Positions 37,047 through 47,900 of a DNA stretch of 64,000 nt are shown in pieces. The translations under genes were made by a program, and so were the position numbers. The stretch covers positions 292,764 to 356,763 of the forward strand of contig NW_020170430.1 of NCBI RefSeq assembly GCF_000524195.1, given 5' to 3'. Numbering within the stretch: position 1 is the first letter of the stretch; every line of letters starts with the position of its first letter. Under the pieces are notes generated by a model. It ran no database searches. It was not told the origin of the DNA and saw only the letters and a program-made list of their open reading frames with translations. This stretch comes from Echinococcus granulosus (taxonomy: Eukaryota; Platyhelminthes; Cestoda; Cyclophyllidea; Taeniidae).

Positions 37047-37643
37047 GACAAAAGAGCAAGTGGTATCGGTCGGACGGCAATGGATGGACATTGAAACAAA
37101 TACAGGACCTCAACGAGAGCGGTAAGGTATAAAAGTCTCTCGTTTCCTCGGTGACGTAAAAATGGAACTTAAAAGGCATCGGACGACGCACTCGACCACT
37201 TACATGTTGATCTACATCGATATTTTATGAGACGAGGGGAAATACTCCAAGGTAATATCAAGCTAATCAGAAAATAGAGCATAAAAGTAAAATTAATGCA
37301 TCGCACTATGTGGAGACTTGGATGGGAAGGCGCCACAGAGTTTACGCAGTGCTAGTATTGAAGATGAGATTCATAAAATGTGTTGCAAATGCCAGCAAAG
37401 GTTTAAAGGGAGCAGGAAACTCCAACAGTAACGGTAGAGGACTTACTAAAAGCACACTCCTAAATGTAAGGGAAAAAAGACATCTTAGAATAGGTTTCTA
37501 TCTTTAATGACGATATGTACATCGAAACGATAAATACAGTCAAAATGCGTGCAGTTTGTCAAATAGCGGGAGCAAGTGCCCCCAGTGAGACTGATTATGA
37601 AAGCAAATATGAGAAGTGGACGTGTGATATGTAAATGTCACTA

Positions 37644-39794
37644 TTACTTGCGATGTCGGTGAGTGCGAGCGTACCAAGGCTTGGAGCTGGCGTGTCTCCG
37701 ACGTTGGCGCCGCCTCTGCGCGCTGCGGTGAGCGGCTGCAGCGGCGGCGGCCGCAGCAGCTGCAGTGGAGGAGCGGAGAGCGGCCGTTATAGATCGCCGA
37801 GGCGAGAGCGGCGCGGCACTACCAAAACCGGGGAGGCCGGAGAGCAGTGGGTGTATCGGCTCGGTATTCAATGGTGCCGGGACGTAAACTTGACTTCGTA
37901 ATTCTGATGGCGCTTTAAGAGGGGAGGAGATTCGAGACGAATCTGCACGACAATTTGAAAACACTTGCATGATTGGGATTAAAGAATCAGACAAATTCCA
38001 AGAGATGTGAACACGAACACTTGAAACGATTCAACTATTCACAATTCTACCTTTTTCACAGCAATATGACTCCACAGTAGACAACTTACTTGACGTTCTA
38101 TGACCACTCTTTTGAAGGACATTGAAGAGATATTTAATCTCGTGCTTCAAAACTTCTTCACCTAAAATACTCGTTGAAAGATAAGAGGAATTCTCGACTT
38201 ACGATGCAAGTTTCTCAGAAACTCCTTCGCTTGCGTGGGTGTGAAGTACCGGAGGAATGGTTTGAGTTTCTCATTGATATTACTACAATCGCCAAAAGAG
38301 CTGTTACTTCATACGAGTCGAGAAAAGATTTTGAAATACAAAAGCGAGATTACAGCGAATAAAAAATAGTAGTAAAATGAATGAGCACTTTTAGAAAAAC
38401 CCACTAAGCATATATTCTGATCGTAAGCAACTGAAGGAGATCATGAATAAACATTCGACTAAATAGTGCTTACAACAAACAGGAAAAGAAGGATGCAAAT
38501 GGGAGAAGGTGTGAAAATGCTTAGAGCATAAAACTACTGTAAGATGTAATAATGTGACGAATCAACAGTTGAAGGAAAATAGATTCATCGCTCGTAAAAA
38601 CTCAAAGGAAAATAATACATTATAAGGAAATAACACATGAACGATGGTGCACGAGTTAAGCTTACAAGGCGTCATAGTCCTCAAAATCTGATGATGAACA
38701 ACACTGTTCTTGAGGCAGTGAAATGACGCCAGGCACAACAAGAGGAATTCCTCGAGTGGGACCAGAAGACTGGAGTGCGAAAGGCGCAGCCAACCAACTG
38801 CCGGCTGGCGGAGAAGCGGGACTGGATTGAGGTGTGAGCTTCTTCCTATTTGTTCGCGAAATCGGAGTAAGTTTGTGGCGATGGGCCAGTGGAGACAGCG
38901 GAGGTCTGGGTTCAAGTTTTTGCTGTCGTCGCCTGGGTACCTTATAAGTTAAATACGCTGACAACTGATAAATGAGGCCATGTGATCGACCGATTTCTTT
39001 GCGTTTTTGCCGCTCCTGAAGTCGCTGAGTGTAGATATTAACATGCGCCACATGCAAAGCTGAAAACATAAAAGCGTAACCAAAAAGAAAATCATGACTT
39101 TAAGTGAAAGTAATGAAAACAACATACCATTTTCCAGATCATCGCAGTCCGAGCGAACATTTAGCCTTGTAAGTAAACTCTCAGCATCGTTGTCATAATC
39201 TCTTTCAAAATCATCTCTCAGCACCATATAGCCCAAAAGCTGCTGCTCTACAGGTTCTAACAAGACAGGCTTCTCTTGTCCGACCAGTGGTGAAAAGGAG
39301 GTATGATCGTTGACCGAATTTGGTTGAAACGTGTGCCCACACAATGTAGGAGCTAAAGGACCTTGCAGATAGAAACTAGCATAGTGTTCATAGCAGTCTT
39401 GAGGGCTTCGATGGGAGCATTTGTCCGAAATGTCCTCCCTCGACTAATGAAAATGGCCAAGCAAACACCTACCAATTCCCTAAGCCATATTGCTCTATTG
39501 CGTATAGCAACTCAAGTTCCTCGGCATCTGGCCATCCATTTATAATGCATGAGCCATCCTCAGTGGCTTGCGTAAACTAAAACAATGCGTTTCTTAGATA
39601 GAGGATACTTTAACGTTGTAGCGGTGAGAACGTTTGTGATGACCAGCTTCGACACCACAAGAAAAACACTAAAATGTTACATCAGCAAGATGTAGACTTA
39701 CAAATAAGCAAAGTTTCACACCTTTACAGTCAAAACAATCGATAAATAAATGATGAAATTTCTTTAAACAGTAAAAACACCTGATCTCAGCCAT
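37644..39794 (-). CDS. TADA2B: TADA2B, SAGA transcriptional adaptor 2-beta
   Basis: Eight minus-strand exons in phase: 39794-39702, 39668-39609, 39576-39473, 39438-39128, 39059-38666, 38282-38203, 38161-38090, 37942-37644; 470 aa (human about 420). Start ATG gives MAEI, as in animal TADA2B. Residues 1-51 form a ZZ zinc finger (CFYC, CFDC, LC..C, H..H). Residues 55-110 are a SANT/Myb domain (ELELLYAIEQYGLGNWEDI, then EHYASFYL). Next comes LGYMVLRDDFERDYDNDAE and a RLQERQKRKEI helix, diagnostic of ADA2-beta. Exons 6-7 match the following conserved helix (KLKPFLRYFTPTQAKEF). TADA2B activates GCN5/PCAF acetyltransferase in the nuclear SAGA complex. An in-frame stop at 38662 is intronic: it overlaps donor GTAAGC. 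The tail is Pro/Ala/Arg-rich with about ten consecutive Ala, and no C-terminal SWIRM was recognised; a possible donor sits at the stop (37643-37646). Four introns are only 32-41 nt. Confidence 0.92.
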
Positions 39795-40779
39795 TTCATT
39801 ACGTACCGCAGAACACCCTTTAGGTTAGGCCGCCACAACTTCAAAAGTCCCATTGACCTTCATAAAATGGCAATTTCAATCACATGATGCTCTGAATAGT
39901 TTTTAAAGGAGTGCATTGTTATATTACAAGTAGCTATAAATCTACATTGTACAGATGCAACACTAAACCTTTTGATACAGAAATTAGTCCCGAAAGTAAA
40001 AATGATACAACTAATGATATATGTTTGACTGAAAAGTGTTCCGCAAGGGAACAAATTTTGCAGCTTGTAGAATGATAAAATAACATGCCTTGCCGTCATT
40101 TATCAGCTTGGCCTCGTGGTCATATTGGCAGTCCATATGAGAGCATGCCAGTAGTTCTTATGTAGCTCCCCGAGAAATGTTTGGAGATAGGAGAATACTC
40201 GGGTAGCAAATATATGGTTTACGTACACTAGGGCCTAGGGATTACAAACAGGGTCTGGAATCGAGGCTGAATTATGGCGAAGCCTCTAAATCCCCCTTTT
40301 CCAAAACCGAGAGTTAGTTAACGTGTCATGCAAATGCAGCTCACATATACGAAGTTGTAGGATTGTGCATTCCTTAGTAATATATTGGGTCACAAAAGCC
40401 TCGTGGTAACCCAGATGCAGGGTACGTATTCTGAAATATTTTCAAAATATCCAAGGCATTTTAAATGTGTATGTAAGAGCACTATGTGCTGTAACAAATA
40501 TTTGCAGGGATTTTCGGTTAATTAATTAGCACTATTTTTCTTAACCATTTTCTTTTGCTTCAATGGCGAAGACGACATTTGTGCTCCCAGATAGTGTCAG
40601 CGATGGGGAATTGGCTTGAGGTGTTACCTTAACCCATTTGCAAACAATTGAAGTATACCTCTGTCCTTGCGTAGAAGCGTTTCATTGACGTACAAGATAA
40701 AATAATCTAGCAAAGTTGGAGCTTTTGTCTGAACATATTTGAACACATATTTCGAGGCATTCTGAATTTTTGCCGTCTT
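39795..40779. promoter_or_regulatory. Shared 5' region of divergent TADA2B and SLU7
   Basis: 985 bp separate the two opposite start codons, so this stretch must contain both promoters. A small open frame of 18 codons (ATG 40564, stop ending 40620) lies upstream of SLU7 and may be an upstream ORF if transcription starts before it. No TATA box could be assigned with confidence. Confidence 0.45.
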
Positions 40780-43086
40780 ATGTCTTTCGTTCCCAATTTT
40801 CCGCCGTCGGTTTTGCGCAAGTTTGGTGACCAGGAATCTGAAGATGGCAAAAAGAAAACGAAGGAAGACTTTAAGAAGATGAAGGAAATAGAGGAGGCCC
40901 GTAAACTGGCTGTTATGCCCGCAATGAAGGATGAAGAAGGGCGTGACATAAATCCTCACATTCCACAGTACATAATGCAAGCTCCTTGGTACTATGGGTC
41001 GTTGAAACCTACGTTAAAGCATCAGCGCATGCAAGATGAGGAGAAAAGGGAGGCCCTTTCGGGTACAGATAAAGGTTCCGCAGCGCTAAATAAGTGGTAC
41101 AAGAGAGGTGTGCCGCTTGGCGCTCCACGTGCAAAGAGTTTTCGTGATGGGGCTTGTGAAAATTGTGGAGCCATTACGCACGATCGAAAGAATTGTCTAG
41201 AGCGTCCAAGAAAGGTTGGCGCTAAATATACGGGACTGGATATAGCTCCTGACGATATAGAACAGGATGACATAAAACTGGGATACGACGCGAAGCGTGA
41301 CAGATGGAATGGCTATGATCCACGTGAACATCAGCGTTTTATAGCTGAGTTCCAGCGCTTTGAAGAGGCTAGAAAAATCGTAAAAGCCAAAAAAATAGAG
41401 GAGAAGTTAGCTGCTGCGGCTTCGAAAAGTGAGGGTCAGGTGAGTATATTTAAGGTGCTTTTGTCCTGGATGATTTTTTTGATGTCTTGACATGCATATG
41501 TACCTACTTTGGCAGGAAATGGGATCTTCGTCGGGACCTAATTTGGATGACGAAGAAGGTGATGATGACCGCTACGGTGAAGAACTTGATATGCCGGGAC
41601 AGAAATTCGATAGCAAGCAGCGCCAATCCATTCGGAATTTGCGTATTCGTGAAGATACGGCAAAGTATCTTTACAACCTTGATCCTAATAGTGCTTACTA
41701 TGATCCGAAGACTCGCTCCATGCGCGAAAACCCATTTGAGAATTCAGGCAAATCGGAATCAGAAGTTCCATTTGCTGGAGACAACTACATACGAAATGAC
41801 GGCGACGCACCTGCCATGTTGCAGAGGCAGGTTTTCGTTTGGGAAATGCAAAATAAGCTCGGCCTTGATTTACATCTACAAGCTGACCCAACACGCCTTG
41901 AGTTGCTGGCGAAGAAAGTTTCAATGGCTAAGGAGCAGGCTCACTCAGCGGTTCGTGAGGAGATCTTGGAACGTTACGGAGGTCGTGAGCATTTAGAAGC
42001 ACCGCCAAGAGACTTGCTCTTGGGGCAATGGGAAAGCTATGCAGAGTATACACCCACTGGTCGCGTTCTTAAAGGATCTGAGAAGGTCACTGTAAAGTCC
42101 CGTTATGAAGAGGACGTTTTCTTGAAAAATCATAAAGTAAGTCCTCTTAGAATGTTTTGTATTTTAGTTTTCAAATCACTAATCCTGCTGTTTTTTTGTC
42201 ATGATAGTTTAGTCATGAAAGCAGGCCAGCTGTAAACTCAATGTGTACTGCTTTAGTGACGTGCGTCACCTTGAATGCCTATTTAGTTTAAGAATCCAAT
42301 ACCAACATCAATCATCATATTGTTAGTACCATTTTATATTTGTACTTCTTGTCGCAAGCAAGTACTGAAGTTAATTTCATCCCCTGAGTTTTATTTCGTT
42401 CATTTATTCAGTCGGTTTGGGGCTCATATTGGTACGCTGGTCAGTGGGGTTACCGGTGCTGCCATTCTCTGATCAAAGAGTCCTACTGCACTGGGGACAA
42501 GGGCAAGGCGGGTACTGGTTTGGCCAATCCCGGCAACTCGAATACATCTACAACAGATCTTCCGGAAGTGCCTGCTGAGGCTCAGACAGGCTCTAGTGTG
42601 CTAGCACCTCTTTTGCCTCTTTCCAACACGGTCGAAGGAGACGAAACTTCAAAGTCTTCTGACAGGGAGGACGAAGAAGAATTTGCTGAACAAGCACGCC
42701 AACGAGAAATGGATTTCGCTCGGTCTAAAGAACGTCGCGAACGACGTGCGAAAAAGCGGAAGAACAAAAAGAAGAACAAGTCCAAGCGAGGCAAAAAGCG
42801 AGGGAAGAGGAGCAGTTCCGTCTCGCATAGTTCTAGTTCTGCTAGCAGTTGTAGCAGTGAGTCGGAAGACGAAGAGGTAGCTCGGGAAAAGCGTATTCAG
42901 GCGGAGATGGAAAAGGAGAAGAAGCGATTGAGGGAAGTTGATAAGCTTTTGGCACTGGATGAACGTAAGCGACCCTACCATTCCTTATCTGCCAATGACG
43001 CACATATTCCCACGCAGGAAGAAATGGAGGCTTACTATAGACTGCGGCAAAATCCCAATGATCCTATGTCTCATTTCAAAGACTAG
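40780..43086 (+). CDS. SLU7: SLU7, pre-mRNA splicing factor
   Basis: Three exons in phase 0: 40780-41439, 41516-42136, 42412-43086; 651 aa (human 586). Seen: the N-terminal block [15 protein letters not shown], a CCHC zinc knuckle C-x2-C-x4-H-x4-C ([14 protein letters not shown], about residues 125-138), RDRWNGYDP, the [12 protein letters not shown] and RSMRENPF blocks, [12 protein letters not shown], and SVWGSYW at the start of exon 3. These are the conserved landmarks of SLU7, which acts in the second step of splicing by helping 3' splice-site choice on the spliceosome. The last third is low complexity, with a Lys/Arg-rich run around residues 530-570 and a Ser-rich run after it, and ends in a conserved-looking [14 protein letters not shown] block. 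ATG 40780 begins MSFVPN and is the natural start. The introns are 76 and 275 nt. Confidence 0.95.
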
Positions 43087-44239
43087 CGATGTATTTTTAC
43101 CACCATTTGTAAATGCTCTATTTCTCTTCATTTTATGAATGATATCCTCCGCGTATTCAGTTCTTGTAATTTAGCAGCTAAATTATTCTTGGTAGTCATT
43201 GCTATGGAACAGTTATTCACAGCACTGTTGTTCTGTGGGAAAATGGACTTGGAATATGCATATATAATTTTTTAACATGGGAAGTGGTGGGCAGTGTAAA
43301 ATCTGCAGGTGGCCAAGTTTCGTGAACATAAGTGAAGTAGAGGGGCTATCAATTTCCATGTTCTTGAGGCAGTGGGCACCATATGGCTGCGCTATCAGTA
43401 TGGGGGCTTTCGAGTTGGGAGTGGTCTTTCGAGATGAATGTACAAGAGTTGTTTTACCCACAAATAACTGGTCGTGACCAACTGTAGTGCCGTTGGCGGA
43501 TATTTCTTGAGTTACTTATGAGTTGGCACTGGCGGCTTCGGAACAGGTGGGGCTATCAACGAGGCTGGGTGCGATCTGTCCCACGAATCGTACGAGTGTC
43601 TAACGAAGAATGATTCCACAACTTCTTTTGGGTGCTGTAATGCAATGCCGAGTCTTTTTTACACCGTATTTTCGCAAGCCATGTTTTGAGAATGATTTCA
43701 TTTCCATATTGACATACGTTTGGAATGATGCTTGAGTAAAGAAGCGCTGGCATGCAGCGTGAAAATAAGGCAGTGTCATATTTACTCATTGGCGATTGTA
43801 TGATGGTCTATTGTTGACATTTCCAATCATGGCGCCGGTAGGCGAAAATTTATTGAAAGTGAATGAGCGACGTAACGAGACAAAGGACTCTTTCTTCACT
43901 ACCGATAGAAACAGCCTACCTTTAAGGCTGTGAAATCGTACTGTGAACTTTGATAAATGCCCTTCTACTTACAAATTGAGGTAAAACTTCTGAAATGGAT
44001 ATATTGTATTAAATGGCCTTGTGACATTTAAGCACTACCTTGAGTACGCATATTTAGGTACACAAGCTAGCAACACCGTCACAGCTCTAAATTTGGTGTT
44101 TGATGGCTTGGATGCCCTTACTCGGTTGCGTTTTTTATACAAAACCATCAATGAGATGAACAAGGCTTGTAATTGGAAGTACCGAATAAATTGATACTCA
44201 CGTGCACGTTGTCATTTTGAGGGTGATGAAGTGATGTAC
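43087..44239. other. Spacer after SLU7
   Basis: No exon supported on either strand. A small plus-strand frame at 43277-43477 has no recognisable features. No clear AATAAA follows SLU7 within 300 bp. Confidence 0.4.
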
Positions 44240-44939
44240 TTAAGCGAGCGAGGACAGGGGAAACCCGAACCGGAGCTGCAAGACTTCCGCAGATGGGATT
44301 TTCGAGGATGGTAGTTGCGAGTTTTCATCCACCTGCAGAATGTGGCCGTCCTGTGTAGTTTGGATACCAAATGACTGAGGAGAAACCTATTGAAGACCAT
44401 GAAACAGTACTCTGGGGGTAAAAGAACAGTGAACATTCTTCTTTACATTAATTGAGAACAGAGAATACAAAACTTGTTTTTATCAAGCCTTCGTAGGGAT
44501 CCAATGGCTGTTCTTGCTGATTTCCAGCAACACGGAAGCGATATACACCCATGATTCAAGCAATCATTGATCGCATAGCATTAAAAGGGCTTCTGTGAAC
44601 AGCTGCAATGGAAGGAAAATATGAGATAAATAAGTCGAATAAGAAATGGCCTCGCAATCTAAATGAATGAAAGCCCACTAATCAATCACAGAGCACCTTG
44701 ACTACGAGAAAATAGAAGCCGAGATATCAAAAATACCATTTTTAAAAAGGAAATTTTAACCAAACTAGAAAGCACTGTTCATCTGATAGCGGACAAGTAA
44801 CAGCCCGACCGAAGTGGTAGAAAAATGTGATGGACAGAATGATGAGACTGCCGGTGACAAGAAGAGCAAGATTTTGAAACACTAGGAGGAGCACGTCCAA
44901 CTTGTTCTTGAATGAGCCGTGAATGGTTGTCGAGAAAAT
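44240..44939 (-). CDS. Candidate exons of an unrecognised membrane protein
   Basis: Two minus-strand segments look like exons. At 44939-44776 a frame opens just after a good acceptor (CTCATCCTAG) and encodes a predicted membrane helix (VLLLVFQNLALLVTGSLI, continuing to SITFF) followed by HFGRAVTC. At 44374-44240 a frame starts after a strong polypyrimidine acceptor (TTTCTCCTCAG) and runs 44 codons to a stop, encoding a polar tail. The apparent donor phase of the first (2) does not match the acceptor phase of the second (0), so either another small exon lies between or they are unrelated. No family is recognised. Confidence 0.3.
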
Positions 44940-47900
44940 CTAGGATGAGAATGCAGTGTCAATTGACGAAACTTGCATCAAGCGTAAAATTTGAAGTGAA
45001 TAGAGCGCTCTTAGTCACAGCTATAGTCTCGATTTTAAAAGTAAATCTTTTTTTGAAAAAATTCCCAAAGTAGCCTGATATGTACTGGCTTAGGAGCATT
45101 AGGCCGCTGAAATCAGCTAAAATGTTATTGGGTTTGAAGCTGCCCTACATTTCCATTTAGATATCATAGAGCCGAGTAGATGATAATTTATAAACCCACA
45201 AATACCATTATGAAAGTATCTAGGAGTTGAACGCCTTTGCCACCTTTCCAGCTTCAACGGATATATCAGTATATCCTACTTTGCCACCCCAGCCCCACAG
45301 TTGTGGGAGGTCATCAGGTAGTTATTTCGGACACATATCTGCCACGAGTTACATCGGCTCCCTTGCATTACCTTTATACATTTGCAACATATTAGTGTTG
45401 CCTTAGAAAATTGTTTGAATGAAAAGCAAATGGACCTAAAATCATCGTTTTGATGACTTTATTATTCATTTTAACTGACCTTAGAATTAAACTAAGATAT
45501 CCCGAAAACGGAGTTAACTAAGTCTGCGATGGTTCCATAAGGTGCATTTATTTATACGGATACTCTTAATAAAATTTTCCCTTTTTCCTTTAGAAAAATG
45601 TATCAAGAAAAGGAAATACCTAAAATTACAGTAGTATATTCTTCTGGTGCTCGAAAAACACTACAATGTCACACTTGCATGATAATATTTGCGCATCACC
45701 GGCTCATATCTAATGTTTAGCATAAAAGATTTTCGCACAGATTTACAATGCTACCAAATGTATAATGTCGCACGGCACAATACTACTGGATGATTCCGAA
45801 TCGGAATAATCCGTTTCTTCTGCTTCCGACTTTTTACGCTCTGGATGCTTTTACATTTATGTGTATTTTACGATCCCTAATGGATTAGATTCTTCTGGCC
45901 ATAGAAATGAACTGGAAGTGGTGCACTGGGGCGTCCGAGATTCGGAGACTCAAAGTTTCCGTGGGGGAGTGTTTGTGCTACGCTTTGAAGGGAAGGGAAA
46001 ATGGCATGGCTTCTTGGGCGCTATACTGATTGTTTTTTTGCTGTTAAGCATTGGCTTTATGGGGAGCTTTTTGTCTACCTAGTTATAATTGTTGTTACCA
46101 TTACACATTTATATTAAGTTCACTTCGTTATTCTAAGTGAAACTCACTTTTTTTGGCAATCACTAAGAAGATAAAAATTTAACGTTCAACTTGGGGTGAA
46201 AAGTGAACTTTCTAAACTCGATGAAGAATGATTGATGGTCCAGTGTGCATTCCGTTTTTAAATATTCCCACAAGTTAACTGAAGCAATGCCGCAAAATGA
46301 TGAAAATGTTTCCGATCGGTGTGCTTCATACCTCTTTGGAAAAAATCGATCTTGGGGGTGTTTTAAATATTAAACTACAGAAGAAAATAAAATTCTGCGA
46401 TTGAAATGGGGCCTAATAACGGTAGTAAACTAGATCCAAAATTGAAAATAACTGAGAAAATAGCCCCTATTCTGAAATCTCTGCTGCAAAATGGGGACTT
46501 AATGTCATGGAAAAAGAATGCGTCCTCATAATATGCTGATGATAAATTGAGCTATTCAATCCCAATTTTTAACGATATTATCAGGTGTTTCACAATGTGC
46601 TATTCATTAAAGAAATTATAGAGAGTCCGAAGTGGCCCACTGGTGTTATTAGATGAAGGATTGATGAAAAGCCCTTTAATTATTCATAATTTACCTCAAC
46701 ATTTCATAACTATACTCATTTGCTTGAAATAAAAGAGAGTTTAAACATGGTTTAGTATGACCACACTATTGCACTTGAACCCAATTTTCTGCCGATTATT
46801 CAGTAGTGCTTCTTAAGGCTAAACAACCATTTTGGTTGAATTTTGAGGGTTTAATGCAGTTATCGCCAGACCTTTGCATAGACCAATTTCGGTATCAGTT
46901 GTTGAATTATTATGGCAAAATGTAATGCTTTCTGCAATCCCTAGTCTGAAGAGATTCACGAAGCAATGCTCCAAAGTGATAGACACAAAACGATCATAAA
47001 ATGCCACTTTTTCCAAAAGAATGTCAATTCACAGGATTTATCGGAGGATTCCCATCACTTTAAAAGGAAAAAATGGGATAAGTGTTGATCGTAGCTTTGC
47101 CACTGTTTTTGCTTATTCAATAATTTTCATTGCTTCTTGAAAGCAAAAGGACACATCTTATAGATGTGTGGTAGTATCTTGAATAACACCACACAATTTC
47201 TGTTAACGGTAAGAATACATAAAACGACGTTAAATCGGTGCTCCTACACAAATGTTGAATGTAAAACTGAACTCGCCCCCACTACTGAATTTCTAGGCCA
47301 CATCATTGATGAAATATAAAGGGGAAGGTCACTATTTACAAGTGTAGTGATTAGATATCTTTTTGAATTGGATTTAATCACGTGGACACTTCGGTATCCT
47401 CAGACTGTGCTTTCATTTTTGGCTAAGCCTTCAAGCCACGCTGACAGCCTCTCTACTCTTCTTTGCATTAGTAGTATATATTCTTCCCTACAACTTCAGC
47501 GAAGACCCAGAGAGCTTAATAATAACTGTTGATCAAGTACTGGTATAAAAGAAATAAACAAATGTGATTGAAAAAAACAACAATGAATTGGCAGTTAAAC
47601 TACGATTAAATTTGGTGGGTGTTCACAATCTTCAATGTCTGTTGGTCAGATGCATTTTTTTACGAAGATACAGTGCCTTCCGATTGTACTTCATGACACT
47701 GATTGAATGATGGTAAGGCATATGATTGCATAGACCCCCTTCTATAAGCTAGAAGCACAACTAAGAAGGACCACTAAAAATTACAAGTGTATGCCAAAAG
47801 ACATCAATTGTTGCGAAAGCTTAATATGTTTCCATTTTTTAATTCAAAACTAGCCTTCGTAGTCAATTTATTGCAGAATTGGTGCAGGAGACTTTCATAA

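Larger units (their letters stand above)
35157..37643. other. Spacer between the zinc-finger gene and TADA2B
   Basis: Apart from the microsatellite and the unexplained plus-strand frame at 36546-37046 (listed separately) no coding region is supported. Minus-strand sequence around 36994-37191 was examined as a possible last TADA2B exon but does not convincingly match a SWIRM domain. Confidence 0.45.

Noticed and set aside
38662..38664. In-frame stop taken as the end of TADA2B
   Set aside because: The stop overlaps a GTAAGC donor in phase 2, and exons at 38282-38203 and 38161-38090 continue with conserved ADA2 sequence.
45240..45320. Possible plus-strand exon with acceptor TTTCCAG
   Set aside because: A short open stretch with plausible splice sites but no partner exon and no recognisable protein.
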